A stretch of DNA of 64,000 nt from an uncultured Pelagibacteraceae bacterium (GTDB taxonomy: Bacteria > Pseudomonadota > Alphaproteobacteria > Pelagibacterales > Pelagibacteraceae), in NCBI GenBank assembly GCA_902606105.1, contig CACLFK010000001.1:1-64000 (forward strand), read 5' to 3'. Positions within the stretch are counted from its first letter, which is position 1, and each line of letters opens with the position of its first letter. The translations under genes were made by a program, and so were the position numbers. Under the pieces are notes generated by a model. That model made no database searches. It saw only the letters and a list, made by a program, of their open reading frames with translations, and was not told the origin of the DNA. Below are positions 15,074-25,750 of this stretch, piece after piece.

Positions 15074-15590
15074 TTTTATCTCTATATGTATTTTTAAGCT
15101 GGGTATAAGCTAAAGTTATTAATTTAAGTTTTTCCTCGTATTTTATATTTCCAGAATTCATATCAGGGTGGAATTTTTTCACAAGCACTTTGAATTTGTC
15201 CTGTATTTTCTTCCACTTTAGACCTACGGAAATACCAAGAATACCAAACGCTTTGATATCTTTGTGATCAAATTTAAATTGACGCATATGATCATAATCA
15301 CCATTTATTTTATCTTTATCTAATTCATCTTTTAAAGTTGTATTCCAAAGAACTTTAAAAAAATTATCTGAAGAGCTAAAACTTTGAGTAGGCTTATGCC
15401 ATATCATGTCAGACTTCAAAAAATCCATTACTTGGTCATCATTCATACCTGAAAAGTAATTCCAATTCTTATTGAATTCCTTGACATGCTTAAGACAAAG
15501 CATTCTAAATTTTTTACTATTATCTTTTTCAACTGGTGCTTTATATTCACCAATTTCATTACAATTATTCCAGTCACAAATATTTTTCAT
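15057..15590 (-). CDS. J-domain (DnaJ-like) protein
   Basis: C-terminal [19 protein letters not shown] motif; upstream of cobS as in other alphaproteobacteria. Confidence 0.85.
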   Translation of the reverse strand: MKNICDWNNCNEIGEYKAPVEKDNSKKFRMLCLKHVKEFNKNWNYFSGMNDDQVMDFLKSDMIWHKPTQSFSSSDNFFKVLWNTTLKDELDKDKINGDYDHMRQFKFDHKDIKAFGILGISVGLKWKKIQDKFKVLVKKFHPDMNSGNIKYEEKLKLITLAYTQLKNTYRDKIDTKS

Positions 15591-15611
15591 GCTATATAAT
15601 AAACTATACTT

Positions 15612-15872
15612 ATGGATATAAATGACTTAATTGCAATTGTAAAAAAAAAATTACAAAATCAGATAAATATTGAAAATATTAAAATTGAGGACAAATCTTT
15701 TCTCCATAAAAATCACCCCGGTAATCAAGAAGGTAAATTTCATTTGAAAATAAGTTTAATTTCAAGTGAACTCAAGACCATGAATAAAATAGAAAGTAAT
15801 AAGAAAATTTATAAAATTTTAGATAAGGAAATGAAAGAATCTATTCACTCAATACAAATCTTAATTTCGTAA
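15612..15872 (+). CDS. BolA family protein
   Basis: EDKSFLHKNHPGNQEGKFHLKISLIS; HSIQI C-terminus. Confidence 0.8.
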   Translation: MDINDLIAIVKKKLQNQINIENIKIEDKSFLHKNHPGNQEGKFHLKISLISSELKTMNKIESNKKIYKILDKEMKESIHSIQILIS

Positions 15873-16967
15873 AAAAATTTTTAAAAATAAACCTATTTTT
15901 TTTTTTGAATATTCTTTATTAATTATTGGGGATCCAATTTTTTTGAGTAAAACCAAATTAATATTATTTGATCTATTTTTCTTATCTTTTGCCATAAAGG
16001 TCAAAATTTTGTTTGTATCTTTTGGACTAAAAAATTTACTTACGGAAGATGGTAAATCAGAATTATCAATATGATCTATAATGGAATAATACTCTTTTTT
16101 ATTCATTAATTTTGTCTTAAGACTAAAATTGAGTGCAGTTTTCATTCCAAGTATTACAGCTTCTCCATGATTTAGTTTTTTGCTAAATCCTAATGTTGCT
16201 TCATAAGCATGCGCAAATGAATGACCAAAATTTAAAATTTTTCTTAAACCCTTTTCTTTTTCGTCTTTTTGAACTACAGCTTTTTTAATTCTGCAACTTT
16301 CATGAATGGCTTTTTCTAGAAATGGAGAAGTAAGCTTTAAAATTTTGTTTTTATGGTTGTTTAAGAAATTATAAAATTTTTTATTCCCAATAATTGAATG
16401 TTTTAAAATTTCTCCATATCCACAAACTATCTCTCTCTTAGGTAATGTTTTTAAAAATTCAGTATCAGAAATAACAACGTTGGGCTGGTAAAAACTCCCA
16501 ACTAGATTTTTACCATATTTAGTATTTACACCAGTCTTACCACCAATTGATGAATCAACTTGAGACAAGAGAGTAGTTGGTATGTTTATAAACTTAAGCC
16601 CCCTCTTGAAAAGACTTGCAGCAAAACCACTTATATCTCCTGTAATTCCTCCTCCAATAGATATCAAACAGTCATCTCTTGAAAAATTTTTATTTAACAA
16701 AATTTCTAAAATCTTATTAGCACTATTCATATTCTTGTTTAATTCATTGGCTTTAAAATAATGGATATAACTCATTTTATTTTTTAAAGATTTTTTAATT
16801 ATTGAAATAAATTTTTTAGGAACATTACTATCTACAACTAAAAGACATCTATTTAATTTAATTGAGTTAGATTTTATAATTTGAGAAATATTTGCAGATA
16901 TTTTTTTTCCAATATAGATGGGATATTTCTGTGTCTTTGTTACTATATTTAATTTAATTTGACTCAT
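15861..16967 (-). CDS. aroB: 3-dehydroquinate synthase
   Basis: ISIGGGITGDISGFAASLFKRGLKFINIPTTLLSQVDSSIGGKTGVN. Confidence 0.97.
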   Translation of the reverse strand: MSQIKLNIVTKTQKYPIYIGKKISANISQIIKSNSIKLNRCLLVVDSNVPKKFISIIKKSLKNKMSYIHYFKANELNKNMNSANKILEILLNKNFSRDDCLISIGGGITGDISGFAASLFKRGLKFINIPTTLLSQVDSSIGGKTGVNTKYGKNLVGSFYQPNVVISDTEFLKTLPKREIVCGYGEILKHSIIGNKKFYNFLNNHKNKILKLTSPFLEKAIHESCRIKKAVVQKDEKEKGLRKILNFGHSFAHAYEATLGFSKKLNHGEAVILGMKTALNFSLKTKLMNKKEYYSIIDHIDNSDLPSSVSKFFSPKDTNKILTFMAKDKKNRSNNINLVLLKKIGSPIINKEYSKKKIGLFLKIFLRN

Positions 16968-17466
16968 AAATTTTAATTATTTTATTAACTACTTCATTTT
17001 TAGTTAAGTTATCACATTTAATCTCAAATAAAGCTTGTGCATAGACGTTAGAGCGTTTTTGAATTAAATCAATTATTTGATCATCTGATGAGTTTATCGC
17101 AATAGGTCTTTTTTTACTATTTTTTATTCTCTCTAACAAAATATTATTATTCCAGTTTAGCCAAAACGATATATGACTTTTTAAAACTTCTTTTCTAATA
17201 TTTTCATTCATGAAAGCTCCACCACCAAGGGAAATCACAGAGGAGCGTAGTTTTAAATTTTTTAGCGTTACTTTCTCTTCAACTTTTCTAAAAAAATCTT
17301 CGCCTTTATTCTCAAACATTTTGCTTATGGTTGTACCCACTTTATTTTCAATCTCATTATCTATATCTATAAAATTTAATTTTAGTTTTTTTGCGACCAG
17401 CATGCCTATAGAACTCTTTCCAGATCCCATCATTCCTAAAAACACAAGATTTTCTTTTGATTTCAT
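16954..17466 (-). CDS. aroK: Shikimate kinase (start trimmed from the 17529 ORF)
   Basis: MKSKENLVFLGMMGSGKSSIGMLVAKKL; the longer ORF start would overlap the divergent gene at 17524. Confidence 0.92.
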   Translation of the reverse strand: MKSKENLVFLGMMGSGKSSIGMLVAKKLKLNFIDIDNEIENKVGTTISKMFENKGEDFFRKVEEKVTLKNLKLRSSVISLGGGAFMNENIRKEVLKSHISFWLNWNNNILLERIKNSKKRPIAINSSDDQIIDLIQKRSNVYAQALFEIKCDNLTKNEVVNKIIKIYESN

Positions 17467-17523
17467 AAGTTTCTTTATTGAAAAAACACAAATATGTCTT
17501 AATTTGAAATTATCTAAAGTTAT

Positions 17524-17706
17524 ATGCAATTTACTAAAAACACAAGTTCAGGCAAAGCTAGTATTACAGGAATCGTAATTAAATTAACACTTGGATTGAT
17601 TGTTGTTATAGGAATTGTATTTTTTATAAACTCATTAGATTTCCCTGCACCTAAAAAAGAAATAGAAAAAATAATTCCAAATGAAAATTTTAAAATTGTT
17701 AAATAA
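17524..17706 (+). CDS. Small single-TM protein, unknown function
   Basis: 60 aa with one hydrophobic helix; overlaps the next gene by 26 nt. Confidence 0.55.
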   Translation: MQFTKNTSSGKASITGIVIKLTLGLIVVIGIVFFINSLDFPAPKKEIEKIIPNENFKIVK

Positions 17707-19444
17707 GAAATATTTTTCAATTTTAATATTTTATTTATTATCAGCTACAAATACGTTCGGAGAAGATAAACCAGTTGATATCTGGAATTTAGAAAAAAAA
17801 GAAACGGATATTGTTGTAGAAACTAATATTTCTGATCAAAATCAAAACAATAGCGCTGGAAGCAGTATTTATAACATGCAATCAAACAAGAAAATTGATC
17901 CAATTAAACTAGACCAAGATGTTGCATCAAAAGAAATTAAAATTGTGGGATTATATGATCCAGCCGAATACGGACTAAGTATAGATATGTGGTCAAATTC
18001 TGACGGTTCTAAATTAAAAAGTCTTTTTGAAAAGATTAATAAATATAATCTTTCACAAGATGCTTCTGAAATAATGAATATTTCCATGTTAACCAATGCT
18101 TACTATCCAAATCAAAATATAAGTGAGCAAGAGTTTTTGAAATTTAAATCTGATTGGTTAATTAAAAATTCTAATCTAGAACTAATTGAAGAATATTTGA
18201 TAAAAAATCAGACTATTAACTTGCACCCTGAGCTAACTAGATTTTTAGTAGACACTTATTTATCTGACTCAAACATAAAAAAGTCATGTGAAATTTTTTC
18301 TAATATTACTAAACCAATTGAGAATGAATATTTGTCCAAGTTCAATTTATATTGTTTAGTCAATTATGGTAAAAATGAAGAGGCTCAATTAATTTTAGAT
18401 TTGAAAAAAGAACTTGGTTTTCAAGATGATTACTATGAAAACAAAATAAGCTACTTATTCGGATATGTAGAGGAAGTAGATAAAACAATTTCTGAAAACT
18501 CTATTTTAGATTTCCATTTAGCACATAGAACTGATCCTGAATTTTCATTTGAGCCAAATGTGGATACTCCAAAATTTATTTGGCAATATTTATCTGCATC
18601 AAATCTTATCTTTAATATTAAAGATTTAGAAATTACTGATATAGATAAAATTTCTATTATTGAAAAAGCAGTTCATGATAAAAATTATTCAGAAAAAGAT
18701 TTATTTGAATTTTATAAAAAGTTTCAATTTAATATTAGTCAATTCTTAAACGCACAGGAAGCTTATAAATCCTTGCCACCTATAGAAGGGAGAGCACTCT
18801 TATACCAACGAACACTTTTAACAGAGGAGCCAAATTTAAAGTTAGAGTTGATGAAAATATTAAAAGATGTCTTTAATAAGGATGAAATTGGCAATGCTTT
18901 TGATGAAGAATTAAAAAGTTTTTTAGATCAAATTTCAGAAGATGATGTACCTTCAAATTATACAACTTTTTATAATAGCTATTCTAAAACTGAGAAAGTA
19001 AGAGATAAAAAAATTAAATTTAACAATAAAGTTTTGCATCAATCTAAATTAGTGAATTATTTTAACGGGGACTATGCTAAATCCCAGATTGAACAAGATC
19101 TTGAAAAATTTTTAAAGAAAATCAAAAAAGATAAAAAATATTTTTTATCCAAAAAAGATATTATTTTCTTAGAAGCATTGAAATCTGATGGAATACAAAT
19201 CTCAAAAAAATATGATAGCTTATATGAGATTAAAGAGTCAGAAATGCCTGCAGATATTCAGTTTATGATTGAAAACAATGAAATTGGCGCTGCATTGCTA
19301 AGAGTAATTGAAGTCATTGGTCCAGAAAAAATTGAGAATCTAGATGAAGATACAGTTTATTTTATTATCAATACACTTAATCAGCTAAATGTTGATTTGA
19401 TTAGAAATAAACTTTTATTAAAAGTTCTTCCTTTAAAAGTATAA
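17681..19444 (+). CDS. Exported protein of unknown function (587 aa)
   Basis: N-terminal hydrophobic signal FSILIFYLLSATNTFGED; long ORF with native composition. Confidence 0.85.
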   Translation: MKILKLLNKKYFSILIFYLLSATNTFGEDKPVDIWNLEKKETDIVVETNISDQNQNNSAGSSIYNMQSNKKIDPIKLDQDVASKEIKIVGLYDPAEYGLSIDMWSNSDGSKLKSLFEKINKYNLSQDASEIMNISMLTNAYYPNQNISEQEFLKFKSDWLIKNSNLELIEEYLIKNQTINLHPELTRFLVDTYLSDSNIKKSCEIFSNITKPIENEYLSKFNLYCLVNYGKNEEAQLILDLKKELGFQDDYYENKISYLFGYVEEVDKTISENSILDFHLAHRTDPEFSFEPNVDTPKFIWQYLSASNLIFNIKDLEITDIDKISIIEKAVHDKNYSEKDLFEFYKKFQFNISQFLNAQEAYKSLPPIEGRALLYQRTLLTEEPNLKLELMKILKDVFNKDEIGNAFDEELKSFLDQISEDDVPSNYTTFYNSYSKTEKVRDKKIKFNNKVLHQSKLVNYFNGDYAKSQIEQDLEKFLKKIKKDKKYFLSKKDIIFLEALKSDGIQISKKYDSLYEIKESEMPADIQFMIENNEIGAALLRVIEVIGPEKIENLDEDTVYFIINTLNQLNVDLIRNKLLLKVLPLKV

Positions 19445-19469
19445 AATTTATAATAAAATAAATTAAAAC

Positions 19470-19988
19470 ATGGCTACAAGAACTATAATTACAGAACCCA
19501 ATAAACTGCTGAGACAAGTTTCAAAACCAGTAAGTAAAGTTGGAAAGGAAGAGCAGAAACTAATGAAAGACATGTTGGAGACTATGTATGCTGCCAACGG
19601 AATTGGTCTTGCTGCAATACAAGTTGGAATACCAAAAAGGATTATAGTCATGGATATTTGCAAAGAAGAAAATAAAAAAGAGCCAAGATATTTTGTAAAT
19701 CCTATAATTAAAAATAAAGACTCTATAAAAGCAACTTATGAAGAAGGATGCCTTTCTGTTCCAAACCAATTTGCAGATATAGATAGACCAAGTAAATGTG
19801 AAGTAGAGTATTTAGATTATAGTGGACAAAAACAATTATTAAAGGCTGAAGGTTTACTTGCCACATGTATTCAACATGAAATGGATCACCTGGAGGGTAT
19901 ATTATTTATCGATTATCTCTCAAAATTAAAAAGATCGATGATAATTAAAAAATTATCAAAATTAAAATCAAGTATAGCCGAAGTTTAA
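19470..19988 (+). CDS. def: Peptide deformylase
   Basis: GIGLAAIQVGIPKRI, EEGCLSVP, QHEMDHLEGILFID. Confidence 0.97.
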   Translation: MATRTIITEPNKLLRQVSKPVSKVGKEEQKLMKDMLETMYAANGIGLAAIQVGIPKRIIVMDICKEENKKEPRYFVNPIIKNKDSIKATYEEGCLSVPNQFADIDRPSKCEVEYLDYSGQKQLLKAEGLLATCIQHEMDHLEGILFIDYLSKLKRSMIIKKLSKLKSSIAEV

Positions 19989-19991
19989 TTC

Positions 19992-20915
19992 ATGGCTAAG
20001 AAAATAATTTTTATGGGTACACCTATGTTTGCTGTACCAATTTTAAAATCTCTTTATCAAAATGGATATCCTGTGACATGCATTTATACTCAACCTCCAC
20101 AAAAATCACATCGTGGACAAAAAATTAACAAATCTCCTATTCAAGGAATTTCTGAAACTTTAAATTTAGAGTACAGGGCACCATCAACTTTAAAAGAAAA
20201 TAAAGAAGAATACGAATTTTTTAAATCACTAGATGCAGATCTAGCAATTGTTGTAGCCTATGGACAAATTATACCTAAAGAATTTTTAAATTTAACAAAA
20301 AAAGGATTTATAAATATACATGCATCTATCCTTCCTAATTGGAGAGGAGCGGCACCTATACAAAGAGCTATAATGAATTTAGATAAAGAAACTGGGGTCA
20401 GTATTATGAAAATAGAAGAAAAATTAGACACAGGTCCAGTTTGCAATACCTATAAGATCAATATGGAGAATAATTTTAATTCTACTGAAATTGCTGAAAA
20501 GTTATCTTTTATTGCTGCAGAAAAAATTTTAGATAATATTGATGACATACTTGAAGACAAAGCAACTTTCGTGGCCCAAGATCATTCTAAAGCAACTTAT
20601 GCTCCAAAAATTCAAAAGACAGAAGGTTTAATTGATTGGACGAGTAATGCAGAAAATATTATAGGGAAAATAAATGGTTTAAATCCAGTCCCAGGTGCTT
20701 TTTTTATATCAAGTGGTGAGAGATATAAAATTTTAAAAGCAGAAATCAGTAATGGGATTGGAAATCCGGGACAGGTTCTTAATGATTATTTAGAAATTGC
20801 TTGTGGAGATAAGCAATCAATTAAAGTCACGGAGATACAAAGACAAGGAAAAAGGCCTCAAAATATTGGTGAATTTATGCTTGGTTCAAGAATTAGAAAA
20901 GGGCATCAGATTTAA
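19992..20915 (+). CDS. fmt: Methionyl-tRNA formyltransferase
   Basis: IFMGTPMFAVPIL, INIHASILPNWRGAAPIQRAI. Confidence 0.97.
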   Translation: MAKKIIFMGTPMFAVPILKSLYQNGYPVTCIYTQPPQKSHRGQKINKSPIQGISETLNLEYRAPSTLKENKEEYEFFKSLDADLAIVVAYGQIIPKEFLNLTKKGFINIHASILPNWRGAAPIQRAIMNLDKETGVSIMKIEEKLDTGPVCNTYKINMENNFNSTEIAEKLSFIAAEKILDNIDDILEDKATFVAQDHSKATYAPKIQKTEGLIDWTSNAENIIGKINGLNPVPGAFFISSGERYKILKAEISNGIGNPGQVLNDYLEIACGDKQSIKVTEIQRQGKRPQNIGEFMLGSRIRKGHQI

Positions 20916-21656
20916 ATGGCGAGGTATCAAGTTCTTATTGAATATGTTGGAACAAGTTTTAGAGGCTGGCAGATTCAAAAAAAAGGTTCTACTATTCAAG
21001 GATTAATTCAACAACATTTATCAAAACTTTTAAAAGAAAAAATAATTCTAAATGGATCTGGTAGAACAGATGCGGGTGTACATGCTCACGCTCAGTCAGC
21101 TCACTTTGATTGTCAAAAACAAATTTTAGATTTATCAAAATTTTTAAAATCAATTAATCATTTTCTTAACAACAAGGGTATAGCAATTACTCAAATTAAA
21201 AAAAGAAGTGAAAAATTTCATTCACGATTTTCTGCCAAACAAAGAATTTATAGATATATAATTATTAACCAAATAAGTGCTCCTGTAATTGAAAATGGAA
21301 GAGGGTGGCATGTGAGAAGAATACTAGATGTTGATTTAATGAAAAAAGGGGCAAAAAAATTATTGGGGACCAATGACTATTCAACGTTTAGATCGTCAAG
21401 TTGTCACGCTAAAAGTCCAATTAGAACAATTGAATCAATTAAAATAAGTGCATTAAAAAATAGAATTGAAATAGAATTTAAGTCAAAATCATTTTTACAA
21501 CAGCAAGTAAGATCGATGGTAGGTTGTCTAAAATATTTGGGTGAGAAGAAATGGGATTTAAAAACTTTTGACAAAGTATTTAAATCTAAAAAAAGAGTAC
21601 TGTGTGCTCCACCAGCACCACCTGAAGGGCTTTTTTTATTTAGAGTTATTTATTAA
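20916..21656 (+). CDS. truA: tRNA pseudouridine(38-40) synthase
   Basis: YVGTSFRGWQIQ, GSGRTDAGVHAHAQSAHFD. Confidence 0.97.
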   Translation: MARYQVLIEYVGTSFRGWQIQKKGSTIQGLIQQHLSKLLKEKIILNGSGRTDAGVHAHAQSAHFDCQKQILDLSKFLKSINHFLNNKGIAITQIKKRSEKFHSRFSAKQRIYRYIIINQISAPVIENGRGWHVRRILDVDLMKKGAKKLLGTNDYSTFRSSSCHAKSPIRTIESIKISALKNRIEIEFKSKSFLQQQVRSMVGCLKYLGEKKWDLKTFDKVFKSKKRVLCAPPAPPEGLFLFRVIY

Positions 21657-22127
21657 TTTTTCTTTATTACTCATTGCAAACTTTTTATTTATTCTCCATC
21701 TAGACTCAGCTCTTACTATATAGCCACAACAGTTTTTAGATTTGCATTTACATGCAAATTGTTTGTAATTTTCATCGTAACCAAATCCGTAATCACAAGT
21801 AAATTCTTCACCTTTTTTAATATCTTTTATTGCTTTAACCCAAATTTTTAGTCCTTTACCATCATAGTCACAATTGTTATCACATGAATGATTGATTAAA
21901 CCTGCAGTATTCCATGGAAAATCTCCATCAAGATCGTATCTCTTATTTATAGTAAATAAATAAATGGGTTTACCATTATCGTATTTATCAGATTCTTCAG
22001 TTTGTTTTTTTGTGATTAATTTACCGATGTAATCAATTAACTTAGTTCCAGCTTTAATATTTTTCGTTGCGTAAAGCCCTCTTCCTTTTTTATCTATAGC
22101 TGACTTTTTAATTCTGTACAGTTTCAT
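21636..22127 (-). CDS. SET-domain protein lysine methyltransferase-like
   Basis: GRGLYATKNIKAGTKLIDYIG, LINHSCDNNCDY, GEEFTCDYG, post-SET CKCKSKNCCGYI. Confidence 0.88.
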   Translation of the reverse strand: MKLYRIKKSAIDKKGRGLYATKNIKAGTKLIDYIGKLITKKQTEESDKYDNGKPIYLFTINKRYDLDGDFPWNTAGLINHSCDNNCDYDGKGLKIWVKAIKDIKKGEEFTCDYGFGYDENYKQFACKCKSKNCCGYIVRAESRWRINKKFAMSNKEKLINNSK

Positions 22128-22159
22128 TTAGATCGTGTTTAGATAGTTATATTAAATTA

Positions 22160-23089
22160 TCAATTAAATTCTATGAGAGCATCAACATGTCTTTTGGTGC
22201 TTTCTTGCAAAGCTTTAAGATCATATCCACCTTCAAGTATTGATACAACATTTCCATTACAAAATGATTTTGAGATTTCTAATGTTCTTTTGGTAATTTT
22301 ATAAAAATCTTCAGAACTAAGCTTCAGTTGGGCCAAAGGATCATCAATGTGTGCGTCAAAACCTGCAGAAAACAACAAGAATTCAGGCTTAAACTCTCTC
22401 AGTTTATTTAAGACATTTTCGAAAGCGTTTAAATACTTTTCTGCAGATGTTCCAGCTTCAAGGGGGATATTTAATACGTTATTAAAATCACCTTTTTCTG
22501 TTTCAGCGCCAGATCCTGGATAATAGGGGTATTGATGAGTAGAAATAAATAAAACTTTTTCGTTATCATAAAAAATATTTTGGGTACCGTTTCCGTGGTG
22601 AACATCAAAATCAATAATTGCGATTTTGTTATATTTGTATTTTTCAATTAAGTAATTTGCCCCAACAGCAACATTATTATAGATACAAAAACCCATTGCC
22701 TTCTCTTTTTCTGCATGGTGTCCAGGAGGTCTTACTGCACAAAATGCATTTTTAAACTCTTTTTTCTGCACGCCGTCAATCGCAGTTATAATTGAACCTA
22801 CAGCATCCTTAGAAGCATCTTTGCTACCAGGAGAAACTACGGTGTCTCCGTCAAGAAAATTGTATCCTTTTTTTGGAAAAGATTTATCAACTTGATCTAT
22901 ATAATTTGAGGTATGAGTTTTAATCAAAAAAGAATTCTCAAATTTATTTGGTTTTTTCCAAATTAGGTTTTTATTGTCTAATTTTTTAAAATTATCTATT
23001 ACAGCAGTAACTCTATCAATTTTTTCAGGATGTCCATCCCCGGTATTATGATTTTGATATGTATCTGATGTAATTAAACCTGTTTTCAC
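22160..23089 (-). CDS. Histone deacetylase/acetylpolyamine amidohydrolase family protein
   Basis: RPPGHHAEKEKAMGFCIYNNVAVGA, IIDFDVHHGNGTQNIF, SAGFDAHIDDPL. Confidence 0.93.
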   Translation of the reverse strand: MKTGLITSDTYQNHNTGDGHPEKIDRVTAVIDNFKKLDNKNLIWKKPNKFENSFLIKTHTSNYIDQVDKSFPKKGYNFLDGDTVVSPGSKDASKDAVGSIITAIDGVQKKEFKNAFCAVRPPGHHAEKEKAMGFCIYNNVAVGANYLIEKYKYNKIAIIDFDVHHGNGTQNIFYDNEKVLFISTHQYPYYPGSGAETEKGDFNNVLNIPLEAGTSAEKYLNAFENVLNKLREFKPEFLLFSAGFDAHIDDPLAQLKLSSEDFYKITKRTLEISKSFCNGNVVSILEGGYDLKALQESTKRHVDALIEFN

Positions 23090-24243
23090 TTAAAATAATT
23101 TTTCAATATATTTGAATAAATTAAGGTCAATTTTTTTAAATCTAAAAGTGAAACTGCTTCATCTACTTTATGCATTGTTTTACCAACCAACCCAAATTCT
23201 AAACAAGGTGAAATTTTTCTAATAAACCTTGCATCTGAGGTTCCTCCTGTTGTTGAAAGCTTAGGTTTAATTTTTGTAATTTTCCTAATTACATCTTGTA
23301 TCATAAAAGTTGTTTTATTAGGATTTGTTAAAAAAGCTTCTCCAGATACACTGTATTCAATTTTATATTTAGATTTATTTTTAGCTGATATTTTTTTAAT
23401 AACTTTATTTATCTTCTTCTTAAGTGAGGAAGAGGAATGTTTATTATTAAATCTTATATTAAATGTAGCTGTTGCAAACCCAGGAATTACGTTATCAGCA
23501 GTGTTATTAATATTTATTTTCGTTATTTCTAAGTTGGTTGGTTGAAAATCTTTAGTTCCTCGATCAAATTTGATATCTTTTATTAATTTAAGTATTTGTA
23601 CAAGTGCTGTTGAAGGATTATTTGCTCGATGAGGATAAGCTACGTGACCTTGCACTCCAGTGATAGTTAGTCTACCGTTCATACTTCCTCTTCGCCCAAT
23701 TTTAATCATTTCACCTAATTTACTTGGGTTAGTTGGTTCACCTACTAAACAAAAATCAATTTTTTCTTTTCTTTTTTTTAAATATTCCACAACTTTTTTG
23801 GTCCCATTAATAGCAACACCCTCTTCGTCCCCAGTAATCAAAAAACTAATTGATCCACTAAAATTAGAGTAATTTTCAATAAAATTACTAACTGCTGAAA
23901 CGAAAGCAGCTATAGAGCTTTTCATATCATTTGCACCTCTTCCAATTAAATGTCCTTTTTTAATTGAGGGTTTAAATGGATTAACTGTCCAGTCTTTAAG
24001 ATTTCCAGCAGGCACTACATCTAAATGACCGGCATAACAAAAGTTAGGACTTTTATTACCAAGCCTTGCATAAAGATTTTTTACTGGTTTGCTGTTCTTT
24101 TCTTTAAACTCAAGTATCTTAGTTTTAAAACCAAGTTGTTTTAGTTTTTTTTCTAAAAAAGTCATTATTCCTGCATCAACAGGAGTTACCGATGGAAACC
24201 TAATTAGCTCTTTAGCTAATTGAAGTTCGTTGATTTTTTGCAT
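23086..24243 (-). CDS. dapE: Succinyl-diaminopimelate desuccinylase
   Basis: FCYAGHLDVVPAG, GRGANDMKSSIAAFV, GGTSDARFI. Confidence 0.95.
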   Translation of the reverse strand: MQKINELQLAKELIRFPSVTPVDAGIMTFLEKKLKQLGFKTKILEFKEKNSKPVKNLYARLGNKSPNFCYAGHLDVVPAGNLKDWTVNPFKPSIKKGHLIGRGANDMKSSIAAFVSAVSNFIENYSNFSGSISFLITGDEEGVAINGTKKVVEYLKKRKEKIDFCLVGEPTNPSKLGEMIKIGRRGSMNGRLTITGVQGHVAYPHRANNPSTALVQILKLIKDIKFDRGTKDFQPTNLEITKININNTADNVIPGFATATFNIRFNNKHSSSSLKKKINKVIKKISAKNKSKYKIEYSVSGEAFLTNPNKTTFMIQDVIRKITKIKPKLSTTGGTSDARFIRKISPCLEFGLVGKTMHKVDEAVSLLDLKKLTLIYSNILKNYFK

Positions 24244-24245
24244 TT

Positions 24246-25073
24246 TTATTCTCTCAAAAGGTCGTTTACTGATGTTTTTGATCTAGTTTTTTCATCAACT
24301 TGTTTAATAATTACTGCACAATAAAGTGATGGCGCTGTAGTATTATTTCTATCTGGTAAAGAGCCAGGTACAACAACTGAATAAGGTGGTATTTTTCCAT
24401 AAGTAATTTTACCAGTTTTTCTATCAACTATTTTTGTTGATTGACCGATATACATTCCCATACTTAATACAGACCCTTCTCCAACTATTACACCTTCAAC
24501 AACTTCTGACATAGCACCAAGGAAAACATTGTCTTCAATTATTGTGGGTAATGCTTGAGCAGGCTCTAGCACACCTCCGACACCTGAACCAGCTGAGATA
24601 TGACAATTTTTTCCAATTTGACTGCAACTACCAGCTCTTGCAAAAGTATCAATCATAGTACCTTCATCTATGTATGCACCAATATTGACATAGCATGGCA
24701 TCAATACTGCATTTTTGCCAACGTAGGATCCTTTTCTTACTGGTGAATTTGGTACCATTCTAAAACCAGCATTTTCATGATCCTCTTTACTCCATCCCGC
24801 TGTTTTTCCTTTTAAAAGATGAGCTTTGTCATACCAACTACTATATGGACCATTTAAATTTTCCATTGGGTACATTCTAAAACTTAACATGATTGCTTTT
24901 TTGAGATATTGATGAGTTGTCCATTCACCATTAATTTTTTCAGCAACTCTGACTTTACCACCATCTAAATCATCAATAATTTGATTTACAGTATTCTTTA
25001 AATTTTCATCTGAACCAGGGGTTATTTGATCTCTTTTTTCCCATGCCTCATTAATAATATTTTCTATACTCAT
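24246..25073 (-). CDS. dapD: Tetrahydrodipicolinate N-succinyltransferase
   Basis: Hexapeptide repeats; FRMVPNSPVRKGSYVGKNAVLMPCYVNIGAYIDEGTMIDTFA. Confidence 0.97.
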   Translation of the reverse strand: MSIENIINEAWEKRDQITPGSDENLKNTVNQIIDDLDGGKVRVAEKINGEWTTHQYLKKAIMLSFRMYPMENLNGPYSSWYDKAHLLKGKTAGWSKEDHENAGFRMVPNSPVRKGSYVGKNAVLMPCYVNIGAYIDEGTMIDTFARAGSCSQIGKNCHISAGSGVGGVLEPAQALPTIIEDNVFLGAMSEVVEGVIVGEGSVLSMGMYIGQSTKIVDRKTGKITYGKIPPYSVVVPGSLPDRNNTTAPSLYCAVIIKQVDEKTRSKTSVNDLLRE

Positions 25074-25078
25074 AATTT

Positions 25079-25750
25079 TTATGTTTTTTTTAATAACCTT
25101 ATTTCTTTTAAAAATAAAGAAAGATTTTCTATTTTATAATCAATGTATTCTTTATCTGATTCTTTTTTACCCCAGTATTCGTCATTAATTAACCATGCAG
25201 TTGTTGTTCCTCTTTCTTTTCCTATTGATAAATTTTTTGCAATATCTTCAATATAAAGTGTTTCTTTTGGATCTATTTTGAATTTTTCTAACATCAGATC
25301 AAAAGCTTTTGCTGCGGGTTTAGGATTATATTTGGCGTCTACTATGTCAAAAACATTTTCAAATTGATCATCAATTCCAAGTGATGTAGTTATGTTTTTA
25401 ACATGTTCTTTGCTTCCATTAGTAAAAACAAATTTTCTTAAATTTGTGCTTTCAAGCTCTTTCCTTAAAGTTTTATCTTTCTCTAAGAAAGATAAATCAA
25501 TATCATGGACATAATTTAAAAATTCTTTTGGTGGGATATTATGATGAATCATTAAACCATTAAGACTTGTGTCATATTTGTGAAAATAACTTCTCTGCAA
25601 TTCTTTAGCTACTTTTAAATCTAAATTTAATTTTTTAGATATATATTCAGTCATTTTTTTACTTACCTGACCAAAAACTGCTTCTAGATCTTGATATAAA
25701 ACTCCATCACAATCAAAAAGTATATTTTTAATATTCCTTAATTTCATCAT
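25079..25750 (-). CDS. HAD-superfamily pyrimidine 5'-nucleotidase-like hydrolase
   Basis: ILFDCDGVLYQ, FVFTNGSKEHV, LYIEDIAKNL. Confidence 0.88.
   Translation of the reverse strand: MMKLRNIKNILFDCDGVLYQDLEAVFGQVSKKMTEYISKKLNLDLKVAKELQRSYFHKYDTSLNGLMIHHNIPPKEFLNYVHDIDLSFLEKDKTLRKELESTNLRKFVFTNGSKEHVKNITTSLGIDDQFENVFDIVDAKYNPKPAAKAFDLMLEKFKIDPKETLYIEDIAKNLSIGKERGTTTAWLINDEYWGKKESDKEYIDYKIENLSLFLKEIRLLKKT

Noticed and set aside
22940-24240. Plus-strand ORF 23660-23872 in dapE
   Set aside because: Antisense to conserved dapE; no domain
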